From Bacteroidales bacterium (lineage in GTDB: Bacteria > Bacteroidota > Bacteroidia > Bacteroidales > JAAUTT01), in assembly GCA_012031335.1 (NCBI GenBank), contig JAAUTT010000198.1:1-7447 (forward strand): a stretch of DNA of 7,447 bases, read 5' to 3'. The notes beneath the pieces were generated by a model that had not been told where the DNA came from, ran no database searches, and worked only from the letters and a program-made list of their open reading frames with translations. This document shows positions 1-7,447 of the stretch, piece by piece. Both the position numbers and the translations under genes were made by a program. The first letter of the stretch is position 1. Each line of letters begins with the position of its first letter.

Positions 1-282
1 AATCTGTAATACAAATGCATCTACGTATCTATTTTCAAGTGTGTCTATATTCCCGAGGATCATCATGCCGTATGAATTTTTAAATACTAATCTTTCCTTT
101 AGGAGAAGATCAAGTTGCAAAGCAGACTTATCTATATTGAAACTATTGGATATTATAATGCTATCGAGCATAAAAGCATGGTATTCTTTGTGAAAATATG
201 AACTTGGATTAACTAGTGACTCTTTTTTGGGGTAACTACAAGACAATAATAATGTAATTATTATTAGGGCTAAGTGCTTCAT
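1..282 (-). CDS. Putative small lipoprotein, 5' part only (runs off the left edge)
   Basis: An open frame of 94 codons begins with ATG (complement of 280-282) and reaches base 1 without a stop, so the C-terminus lies outside the window. Residues 1-15 read MKHLALIIITLLLSC: one basic residue region, a hydrophobic core and a lipobox (LLSC) with Cys15 as the predicted lipidation site, followed by SYPKK. This is a typical signal peptidase II signal, so the product is probably an envelope lipoprotein. The rest (about residues 20-94) is polar with scattered hydrophobic residues and shows no motif I recognise; I assign no function. It is transcribed divergently from the xylan cluster and is richer in A/T, so it is probably not functionally tied to it. 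A perfect TANNTTTG match lies about 27 bases upstream of the start. The lipobox plus an uninterrupted frame in AT-rich DNA make a real gene likely. Confidence 0.72.
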   Translation of the reverse strand, partial: MKHLALIIITLLLSCSYPKKESLVNPSSYFHKEYHAFMLDSIIISNSFNIDKSALQLDLLLKERLVFKNSYGMMILGNIDTLENRYVDAFVLQI

Positions 283-309
283 TGATAAATAATTTAATGA
301 TTATAAATT

Positions 310-317
310 CAAATTTA
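310..317 (-). promoter_or_regulatory. Candidate Bacteroidetes -7 element for the divergent lipoprotein gene
   Basis: On the minus strand these bases read TAAATTTG, a full match to the Bacteroidetes -7 consensus TANNTTTG, about 27 bases before the lipoprotein start codon. I see no TTTG at the expected distance of roughly 19-21 bases upstream, and such 8-mers are not rare in AT-rich DNA, so this is only a candidate. Confidence 0.3.
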
Positions 318-584
318 AGAATTATTTCTATACATTTACTTCTTTTAGGAAATCTGATTTTTGATTTTAGGCCTATCAGGTTAATTTACCAACTCAACCC
401 AATAAAGTAGCTAAACACAAGTATTATTTAACTGCAAAATATTGAATTACAAATTATCACTAATGTTGCCGCTCCCGCATTCAGCATAAATCAAAATTTA
501 ATGCCAACAAATACCCTATCCGGAAATGAAACAATTTTAATAGATGTTGTTTCAAAATTGACAGTCTTTGAAAACAGGAAAGTT

Positions 585-592
585 TACATTTG
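585..592 (+). promoter_or_regulatory. Candidate -7 promoter element of the xylan operon
   Basis: TACATTTG matches the Bacteroidetes -7 consensus TANNTTTG completely and lies about 50 bases before the GH67 start codon, a sensible distance for a leader. The -33 partner is poor: a TTTG at 567-570 is only 14 bases upstream (about 19 is usual) and ATTG at 557-560 is 24 bases upstream. It is the best promoter candidate for the five-gene cluster because all later gaps are 35 bases or less. No regulator binding site could be identified. Confidence 0.4.
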
Positions 593-642
593 GCTTTTAC
601 TGCTTAATGGGTTTGTTGGATTAAGCTTTTACTAATAGACTA

Positions 643-2727
643 ATGTTTATGAAAATTAAATCTGCTATCAGCTTTTTTATTCTGATTTTCACAACTGCGT
701 TTCTCAATGCGGAAGATGGACACCGGCTCTGGCTCCGATATAAAAGTACCGATTCAGTGAATGTTATGTGTTCTAAGCAATCTACCACTCTCACCATTGC
801 ACAATATGAACTGAAACAGGGGTGGAAGGGCAAGGCGGGAGCAACGGTTGTTTTAACGGTAAAAACGATAAAGCCATCAAAGGCGATGGGTTCATGCTGA
901 ATGCAAACGGCGTGCAGGCCAATACCGAGGTGGGAGTGCTGTACGGTGTATTTGAATTATTACGTCGGCAACAAACCGGGCAGGCCTATGAAGAAATCCT
1001 AAGCAATCCGGCATACAATGCACGAGTTTTAAACCATTGGGACAATCCCGACGGCTCAGTGGAACGTGGTTATGCAGGGCATTCCATATTTTGGCGTAAA
1101 GGCGACGATGCTTTGATCGTTACTGAAAACGACCGGAGACTTTGGCAGGAATATGCCCGGGCCAACGCATCCATAGGCATCAACGGGTCGGTACTCAACA
1201 ATGTAAATGCCTCTCCCCGGTTGTTAACTCCCGAATACCTCAGCAGGGTAAAGGCTATTGCCGATGTGCTGCGTCCCTATGGCATCAAAACCTACCTCTC
1301 GGTAAATTTCGCTTCTCCAGCATTAATCGGACAATTGAAAACATCCGACCCTTTAAATCCCGAAGTAATTCAATGGTGGAAAGCCAAGGTGAAAGAGATC
1401 TATACGACGATTCCCGATTTCGGCGGTTTTCTTGTGAAGGCCAATAGCGAAGGCCAAGCTGGTCCCCAGGACTTTGGACGGACACATGCTGATGGGGCCA
1501 ATATGCTTGCCGACGCATTGAAGCCCTACAAGGGCATTGTGATGTGGCGTGCATTTGTTTACTATCCGCACGATAAGGACCGTGCCCGGCAGGCTTACAA
1601 TGAATTTATGCCATTCGACAAGCAATTCCGCGATAATGTCATCATACAGGTCAAGAATGGACCAATTGACTTCCAACCTCGTGAACCCTTCTCGCCACTT
1701 TTTGGGGCGATGAAAACAACACCTCTGATGCCCGAATTACAGATAACGCAGGAATACCTCGGGCATTCAACACATCTTGCTTTCCTGGCACCCATGTGGG
1801 AAGAATTTCTGAAAAGTGATACCTACCAGGAAGGACAGGGAAGCACTGTTGCCCGCTGTACCGATGGCAGTATTTTTGCCCAAAAGTACACCGCCATTGC
1901 AGGAGTTGCAAATATCGGCCTCGACACCGATTGGTGCGGTCATCATTTTGCACAGGCAAACTGGTACACCTTTGGACGGCTGGCATGGAATCACCAGCTT
2001 TCAAGTGAGCAAATTGCCGACGAATGGATTAAACTTACATTTTATAACCCGTCGGCTCAAACTGCACTGAACACCATTGACGATGAATGGTTAACGAACT
2101 TCGTGGTACCTGTGAAGCAATGATGCTTCAGAGCCGGGAAGCCATTGTGAATTATATGATGCCACTTGGTTTTCATCATCTCTTTGCTGCAAACGAACAC
2201 TATGGTCCCGGACCTTGGTGGGCTCCGGAAAGGGTACGAAAGGACTGGACACCTCCGTATTATCATAAAGCCGATAGCTTGGGCGTTGGATTCGACCGTA
2301 CCAAACAAGGTACAGATGCTGTGAGCCAATACCAAGAGCCACTTCGCTCCCAGTTTAACGATCCGAAAAGCTGCCCGGAGATTTACCTATATGGTTTCAT
2401 CATCTCCCCTGGGATTTCAAAATGCAAAGTCAACGCACCTTGTGGGAAGAGATCTGCTACCATTACGATGCAGGGTTACAGCAGGTACGCCAGTTTCAGA
2501 TAACCTGGGATAAGGCTCAGCCCTACGTAGATGCCAACCGGTTCCGCGCTGTCCAAAGCAAGCTGCGTAAACAAACAATTAATGCCCAGGTATGGAAAGA
2601 TGCATGCTTACTTTATTTTCAGCAATTCAGCCGGCAACCGATACCTTATGATATAGAACGACCGGTAAACGACCTCGAAGACCTGATAAGCAATGATCTG
2701 AAACGTCTCCGGCAAACCGGGAACTAA
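643..2727 (+). pseudogene. aguA: GH67 alpha-glucuronidase, secreted; frame broken three times
   Basis: The enzyme removes (4-O-methyl)glucuronic acid from the non-reducing-end xylose of xylo-oligosaccharides. Residues 1-23 form a Sec signal peptide with likely cleavage after LNA, before the family-typical EDGHRLWLRY, so the mature enzyme is predicted periplasmic. GH67 signatures follow: [31 protein letters not shown], then KANSEGQ with the general acid Glu (1449-1451), Arg in MWRAF (1548-1550), Lys and Asp in [13 protein letters not shown] (1653-1655, 1668-1670) and Glu in QITQEYLG (1752-1754). Their spacing equals K288/E292/R325/K360/D365/E393 of Cellvibrio japonicus GlcA67A exactly. The C-terminal domain contains NYMMPLGFHHLFAANEHYGP and the end DIERPVNDLEDL. 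Rejoined, it would have about 695 residues, normal for GH67. The frame changes near 861-865 (A5 run), 2119-2120 and 2387-2391, each as if one base were missing; the three losses bring start and stop back into the same frame. ATG 643 or 649 can serve as start. First gene of the operon. Confidence 0.93.
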
Positions 2728-2762
2728 TACCTTAAAACTATTTCCTCTAAAGAAGAAGCCTC

Positions 2763-4688
2763 ATGAAAACCCCCCGACATATTAAATACCTGATAGCGCT
2801 ATGTTTTGCCGTTTGGGTCATCGTTCCTGTCAATGCCAAAGTGAAACTGCCAAGCCTTATCAGCGATGGCATGGTATTACAGCGCAACGAACCCCTTGAA
2901 ATATGGGGATGGCCGACGGTGGGGAAAAGATCCATATTACTTTTCTTGGCAAAACCTACCAGACAAAAGCAGATAAGCAGGGAAACTGGAAAGTAACACT
3001 ACCAGCCAATACTGCAGGTGGTCCCTACATCATGAAGGTGAACGATATTAAAATCGCCAACATCCTGTTTGGAGATGTTTGGCTGTGCTCCGGACAGTCG
3101 AATATGGAACTGCCAATGCGCAGAGTAACCGATGTGTATGAAAAAGAAATAGCCCTTATTAACAATACGAATATCAGGCAGTTCAGATGTTCGTCGCGAA
3201 ACGATTTTGATATTCCGCAAACCGATTACAAAGATGGGTCGTGGTTGCCGGCAACACAGGAAAATATAATGAACTATCCTGCAGTGCCCTATTTTTTGCA
3301 GCCGATTTGTACGAGCGATACAAAATACCCATTGGGTTGATCATGACAGCCATTGGTGGCTCACCTGCCGAATCGTGGGTGAGCGAAGCCAAAGCAAAGA
3401 AATATCTCGATAACTGGCTGGCAGCGAAGGCACATATTGATAGCATTAATGCAAAAGAAAACTGGACGGAAATGAAAATCGTTTTAATTTTATGGCAGAG
3501 CTTAACCGGAACGATCCAGGTGTTTCGCGATGGTCGAAAGCCGATGCCGATATCTCCGGCTGGCCGATAATGTCATTGCCAGGTTACTGGACCGATAAAG
3601 GTGTCGACATGCGCATGGGTTCCATTTGGTTTTCCAAAACGTTTGAAATAGCCGATTCATTGCTAAATAAAGTAGGTGTGCTTCGACTTGGTAGAATCAT
3701 CGACAGCGATTCGGCCTTTATCAATGGTACTTTCGTAGGAACTACCTCTTACCAATATCCTCCCCGTATCTATAAAATACCAGCCGGTGTGCTGAAGCCG
3801 GGCAAAAACATGCTGATGGTACGTGTTGTCAGTCAGGGTGGCAAAGGCGGGTTTGTGGAAGAAAAGCCTTATGAAGTGCGCCTTGGTGCTCAAACCATAG
3901 ACCTGACAGGCGATTGGAATTATCATACTGGGGCAGTATTAAAACCTGCACCTGGCAGCATGGGAGCTGGGCCATTACAATTCAGACCGGCCGGTTTGTA
4001 TAATGGATTAATCAATCCTGTGAGGGGGTATAAACTCAAGGGCGTAATCTGGTATCAGGGCGAATCGAACACCGGTAGGGGCATGGAATACCTTCAGCTA
4101 TTCAAGGACCTGATTACCGACTGGCGGACAAAGTTTAACCAGCCCGACCTGGCATTTTTATATGTACAGCTTGCCAACCTGAACCTTCCCAATAAACAAC
4201 CTGTCGAAAGCGGCTGGGCCGAGGTACGTGATGCACAGCGCCGCACCCTGGAACTACCCCATACCGGCATGGCCGTTGCTTACGATATTGGCGAATGGAA
4301 CGACATCCATCCCCTGAATAAGAAAGAAGTAAGCCGGCGCCTTGCTCTGGAAGCAGCACGGGTTGCCTATGGTGATAGCATGATGGTAAGCGCAGGCCCC
4401 CTGTACAAATCGATGGAAATTACAGGAAACAGCATTTTACTTACTTTTAAATCGGTAGGTACAGGTTTGTATGCTAACAACCTGCTGGAAGGTTTCCAGA
4501 TAGCGGGTGCCGATGGAAAATACAGATGGGCCAATGCCGTAGTGATGTCAAAAAACAAAGTCAGGGTATGGAGCGATGGTGTGACGCATCCCACCATGGT
4601 CCGTTATGCCTGGGAAGATAATCCTGCAGGAGCAAACCTGAAAAACAAGGAACAATTACCTGCCTCACCTTTTACAACGAATAATTAA
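2763..4688 (+). pseudogene. Sialate-O-acetylesterase-like (SGNH, CE20-like) carbohydrate acetylesterase; frame broken three times
   Basis: Predicted to remove acetyl esters from hemicellulose; in this operon the likely substrate is acetylated xylan (inference). The frame begins with a Sec signal peptide (MKTPRHIKYLIALCFAVWVI, cleavage after VNA), then a small beta domain with LPSLISDGMVLQR. The SGNH/SASA catalytic core is split: GDVWLCSGQSNMELP carries the nucleophile Ser (codon 3098-3100), GVIWYQGESN starts at 4041, and the Asp and His of NDIHPLNK are at 4302-4304 and 4308-4310. Between the halves (about 3577-4000) lies a jelly-roll-like insert of the kind found in glycosidase sugar-binding domains (WFSKTFEI, FINGTFVGTT). 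This layout resembles the CE20 family. Rejoined length is about 642 residues. Frame breaks equal to one missing base each lie at 2911-2912 (GG), 3292-3297 (T6 run) and 3475-3478 (A4 run); start and stop are again in one frame. It begins 35 bases after GH67. True substrate (xylan, xyloglucan, pectin) is uncertain. Confidence 0.9.
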
Positions 4689-4710
4689 CAACTAATAAAA
4701 CCTTACCCTT

Positions 4711-6163
4711 ATGAATGCAACAATCCCGAAAGTGTCGGTAATAGAAAAAATTGGATATAGCCTAGGCGATTTAGCTGCCAACCTGGTATTCCAGACGTTG
4801 ATCACCTATCTGGCTTATTTCTACACCGATATTTATGGCCTCAAGACCACTGATGCCTCAATAGTAATGCTGGTAGTAGGGCTGGTTGCCGCCTTTGTGT
4901 TTAACCCTGTTATTGGAATATTGGCCGACAGGACCCATTCGCGCTGGGGTAAATTCAGGCCCTGGATATTGTTCACAGCAGTTCCCATGGGTGTTATCGC
5001 ATTGCTTGCCTTTTCAACCCCCAACTTTACATATAAGTGGAAACTTATTTATGCCGCAGTTACTTATACTTTCCTTTTGTTGCTATATGCGTCAAGCAAC
5101 CTGCCCTATTCTGCCCTGAGTGGTGTATTAACAGGCAATATGGCCGAAAGGAATAGTATTTCGTCGTACAGGTTTGTGGCGGTAATGTTTGCCCAGTTTT
5201 TTGTGCAGGTATTTATGCTGCCCATCATCATTTTGCTGGTCATGGCGACAAAGCCGCCGGCATCGAAACCGTTATGACATGGATGGCCATCATTGGTACG
5301 ATCATGTTACTTATAACATTTTTTACTACCCGGGAGCGTATTGTTCCAAGTGCAGAGCAAAATCATCACTAAAAGAAGACCTGGCAGACCTTTCTAAGAA
5401 CAGGCCCTGGCTCATTATGCTTACTTTAACCATATTGGTTTTTATTACCCTTGCCATGAAGGGAGGCGCTTATGTGTATTATTTCAGTAATTATGTTGAC
5501 AAGGCTGTTCTGGCCAAATTTATCAGTCCGGTAATAGATACGCTGGGAGGAATTGGTGTTAATTTCTTTGGATCGGACCCCATGTCGGCAGGTTTGGGTT
5601 TGTTCAATGCAGGCGGTATTATCTTTATGATTGTTGGAATTTCCTTATCGAAACGACTTGCTGATAAATATGGCAAGCGCGATGTCTTTAAGTATGCTTT
5701 ACTCGTTTCTACGCTGTTTATTCTCATCTTCTTTCTATTCAAACCAGAAGATGTGTTACTGATGTTTCTGTCGCAAATACTGCATGGATTTACATATGGT
5801 GTCACCATTCCCGTTCTTTGGGCCATGATTGCCGATGTTGCCGACTTTTCGGAATGGAGAACAAATCGCAGGGCCACTGCCATTATCTTTTCGGCTATGA
5901 TGGTAGGCCTTAAAGCCGGCCTCTCTATTGGCAGTGCTTTGGTGGCCTGGATTCTGGGTTTATATGGATATATTGCCAAGGAAAGTGAAGTGGCGGGGCA
6001 AACCATTGTTCAACCCGATACTGTAGCCGACGGTGCCAGAATGCTGGTGAGTGTATTCCCATCAATACCCTTCCTCCTGGGAGTTGCGCTGCTTTTCTTC
6101 TATGTAATAGATAAGAAAATGGAAGTAAAAATTGAGGCCGAACTTAAAGAACGCAGGAAATAG
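4711..6163 (+). pseudogene. GPH-family sugar:cation symporter (MFS), inner membrane; frame broken twice
   Basis: Inner-membrane transporter of the glycoside-pentoside-hexuronide:cation symporter family (TC 2.A.2), which takes up pentosides, glucuronides and short oligosaccharides by Na+ or H+ symport; xylo-oligosaccharides are the likely cargo here (inference from neighbours). The N-terminal half has the family opening (EKIGYSLGDLAANLVFQTLI), several hydrophobic segments, and the loop motif DRTHSRWGKFRPW at about residues 73-85. The C-terminal half repeats the pattern with ADFSEWRTNRRAT at about residue 379, and ends in a charged cytoplasmic tail. Rejoined length is about 484 residues, normal for 12 membrane segments. 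The frame changes twice, each like one missing base: near 5241-5243 (restoring LVNGDKAAGIETV) and in the A4 run 5359-5362 (restoring EQKSSLKEDLADL). The short middle section 5244-5362 is in the third frame, so neither large open frame contains it. It starts 22 bases after the esterase and ends with a genuine TAG stop. Confidence 0.92.
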
Positions 6164-6195
6164 ATTCAAATCAAAAGTCTAATAATAATTATAAT

Positions 6196-7338
6196 ATGAA
6201 AATCAAAACTTTCTTTACAATAACTGCATTACTTTTCTCCACATTCTTGCACACATGGGCCCAGGAAACATTGGCCAGGGCTACAAAAGATAAATTTCTC
6301 TTTGGTGTTGCTGTAAACATGAAACAAGTTAACGGCACGAGTCCTGAGGAGTCGGTACTGATTGCTGAGCAATTCAATGCTGTTGTAGGCGAAAACTGTA
6401 TGAAACCCCAACCCATACATCCTGAAGAAAATCGATACTTCTGGGACGACGCCGACAAACTCGTTGCCTTTGCTGAAAAGAATAAACAGGTGGTAACGGG
6501 GCATTGTCTTTTGTGGCATTCGCAAATAGGTCGTTGGTTCTTTGTTGATGAAAATGGGAAGGATGTATCGCCCGAAGTCCTGAAAGAGCGTATGCGGCAG
6601 CACATCTATGCTGTTGCTGGCAGGTATAAAGGCCGTGTAAAAGGCTGGGACGTTGTAAACGAAGCTTTTGAAGATGACGGTACTTATCGCAAAAGCAAAT
6701 TCTATAAAATTCTTGGGAAAGACTTCATACGATATGCTTTCTAGTTTGCGCATGAAGCTGACCCGGATGCTGAATTGTATTACAATGACTACAACGTGGA
6801 GACACCCGCGAAATGCGATGCCATTGTTACCCTGGTGAAAGAACTCAAAGCAGCAGGCATCCGCATTGATGCCGTGGGTACGCAGGCTCATTGGCGCATG
6901 GATTCTCCTACATTAGATGCTATTGAATCAAGCTTTAAGAAACTCAAAGATGCAGGGGTAAAAATTCTGATTACAGAATGGGATATTTCAATACTTCCAA
7001 GTCCATACTCCGGTGCTAATGTTTCGGTGAATTTTACCTACTCCAAAGAAATGGATCCTTACAGGGAAAACGTACCCGACTCAGTTCAGCAGCAATGGAA
7101 TAAACGTGTGCTGGATATGTTTGGGCTCTTCCTCAAATATGAAGATGTGATTGACCGTGTTACAGTTTGGAGTCTGAATGATAAAGTATCCTGGCTTAAT
7201 AATTTCCCTATCCGCGGGCGGATAGATTATCCTGTACTTTACGACCGCAATAACCAGCCCAAGAGTGTTGTTAATGATATGATCGAACTGGCAAAAACTA
7301 TAAAAAATGAAAGAAGCACGGTATTTAGTAAAGGATGA
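6196..7338 (+). pseudogene. xynA: GH10 endo-1,4-beta-xylanase, secreted; interrupted by an in-frame TAG
   Basis: Cuts internal beta-1,4 bonds of xylan by the retaining mechanism. A Sec signal peptide (MKIKTFFTITALLFSTFLHT, cleavage after TWA) without a lipobox predicts a soluble periplasmic or secreted enzyme. GH10 landmarks in order: FLFGVAVN, NAVVGENCMKPQPIHP, TGHCLLWHSQ, GWDVVNEAFED with the acid/base Glu (codon 6661-6663, residue 156), ELYYNDYNVE, VGTQAHWRM, LITEWDIS with the nucleophile Glu (6976-6978, residue 261), and WSLNDKVSW. It is a single-domain enzyme of about 380 codons. TAG at 6742-6744 (codon 183) sits between AF and FAHEADPDAE, where the family has a sense codon; CAG (Gln) by one C-to-T change is a good guess. 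A product ending there would lack the nucleophile and be inactive. The last nine codons before TGA 7336-7338 look unlike a GH10 end; with one more A in the run 7302-7307 it would end in TIKK at TGA 7308-7310. It starts 32 bases after the symporter. Confidence 0.93.
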
Positions 7339-7447
7339 TTTTATGGCCGATCCTGCTGTACATGTCTTCGAAGGAAAGGCTGTAACAATCTATCCCATCA
7401 CACGACAGAGAATCGGGTATTCCGGAAGAATGACAAATGGCGAATCC
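7307..7447 (+). CDS. GH43 beta-xylosidase/alpha-L-arabinofuranosidase, N-terminal part only, with apparent indels
   Basis: Releases xylose or arabinose from short xylan fragments. The start (ATG 7307) reads MKEARYLVKDDFMADPAVHV, a characteristic opening of Bacteroidetes GH43 xylosidases; the Asp in ADP is the family's catalytic general base. No signal peptide is present, so a cytoplasmic location is likely, downstream of the symporter's uptake step. After FEGK the literal frame turns nonsensical, while family-like pieces appear in shifted frames: IYP in the first frame, SHDRESGIPE from 7398, ND at 7429-7434 and NGES from 7436. This equals about three single extra bases near 7397, 7428 and 7435; the frame returns to the original and stays open to the edge. 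ATG 7307 overlaps the literal GH10 end by 32 bases, or by ATGA only if GH10 is repaired, which would fit translational coupling. Most of the gene lies beyond the window. Confidence 0.85.
   Translation, partial: MKEARYLVKDDFMADPAVHVFEGKAVTIYPITRQRIGYSGRMTNGES

Larger units (their letters stand above)
283..642. other. AT-rich divergent intergenic region
   Basis: This 360-base stretch separates the minus-strand lipoprotein gene from the plus-strand xylan cluster and is visibly richer in A/T than the operon. It holds a -7-like element for each direction (310-317 minus, 585-592 plus). A weak inverted repeat, CTGAT at 354-358 and ATCAG at 375-379, has a 16-base loop and no poly-T tail, so I do not call it a terminator. 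A plus-strand frame is open from about 429 to the stop at 633-635; its only ATG (501) would give 44 residues with a hydrophobic tail and no recognisable similarity, and it overlaps the promoter candidate. No tRNA, CRISPR or transposon ends are visible. Confidence 0.6.

Noticed and set aside
354..379. Inverted repeat CTGAT...ATCAG as a terminator
   Set aside because: The stem is only five base pairs, the loop is 16 bases and no T run follows on either strand.
567..570. TTTG as the -33 box of the operon promoter
   Set aside because: The spacing to the -7 element is 14 bases rather than about 19-20, so it is not a good partner.
2087..2503. Internal ATG at 2087 as the start of a separate gene
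   Set aside because: The first residues are out-of-frame GH67 sequence; family similarity starts at 2120 and continues the preceding GH67 segment directly.
861..5362. Programmed ribosomal frameshifting as an explanation for the frame changes
   Set aside because: There are eight sites in three housekeeping-type catabolic genes, without a shared slippery heptamer or visible downstream structure, and these families do not use recoding.
5491..6006. Minus-strand open frame of 171 codons
   Set aside because: It lies antisense to the conserved C-terminal half of the symporter and has no recognisable motif.
6161..6744. Reassigned TAG codon (alternative genetic code)
   Set aside because: TAG at 6161-6163 is the natural end of the symporter, TGA and TAA are also used as stops in the window, and only one internal TAG is seen.
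6229..6891. Minus-strand open frame of 220 codons
   Set aside because: It lies wholly antisense to the well-recognised GH10 gene and shows no family features; it is a shadow of the coding strand's codon bias.
1..7447. Mobile element, CRISPR array, tRNA/rRNA or riboswitch
   Set aside because: I found no transposase fragment, terminal repeats, regular direct repeats or RNA gene signature on either strand; the decay pattern is not linked to an insertion.

Overview
The window looks like part of a xylan-degradation locus from a member of the Bacteroidota (Bacteroidetes). The reasons are the family content (GH67, a multidomain SGNH acetylesterase, a GPH-family symporter, GH10, GH43), the lack of Shine-Dalgarno sequences before the genes, and one perfect match to the Bacteroidetes -7 promoter element (TANNTTTG) upstream of the cluster. 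Genus cannot be decided from this sequence alone.

Layout. Positions 1-282 hold the 5' part of a divergent (minus-strand) small lipoprotein gene that runs off the left edge. Positions 283-642 are an AT-rich intergenic stretch with candidate promoter elements for both directions. From 643 to the right edge five genes lie head to tail on the plus strand with gaps of 35, 22 and 32 bases and a final overlap: GH67 alpha-glucuronidase (643-2727), sialate-O-acetylesterase-like/CE20-like carbohydrate acetylesterase (2763-4688), GPH sugar:cation symporter (4711-6163), GH10 endo-xylanase (6196-7338) and the start of a GH43 beta-xylosidase/arabinofuranosidase (7307-edge). This is almost certainly one operon.

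How they work together (inference from families and signal peptides). GH10 cuts the glucuronoxylan or arabinoxylan backbone, the esterase strips acetyl groups, and GH67 releases (4-O-methyl)glucuronic acid from xylo-oligosaccharide ends; all three carry Sec signal peptides. The symporter then carries small products across the inner membrane, and the GH43 enzyme, which shows no signal peptide, would finish them in the cytoplasm. No SusC/SusD pair, regulator or mobile element is visible.

The most striking property is that none of the four complete genes can be translated as given. GH67 has three frame breaks, the esterase three and the symporter two, every one equivalent to a single missing base. 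GH10 has an in-frame amber codon between its two catalytic glutamates and probably one more missing base at its 3' end. The GH43 start has three or more apparent extra bases in the last ~60 positions. All visible catalytic residues are intact and the broken frames join into family-typical proteins. The simplest explanation is consensus/sequencing error in a long-read or low-coverage assembly; very recent gene decay is the alternative. I see no convincing new biological system here.
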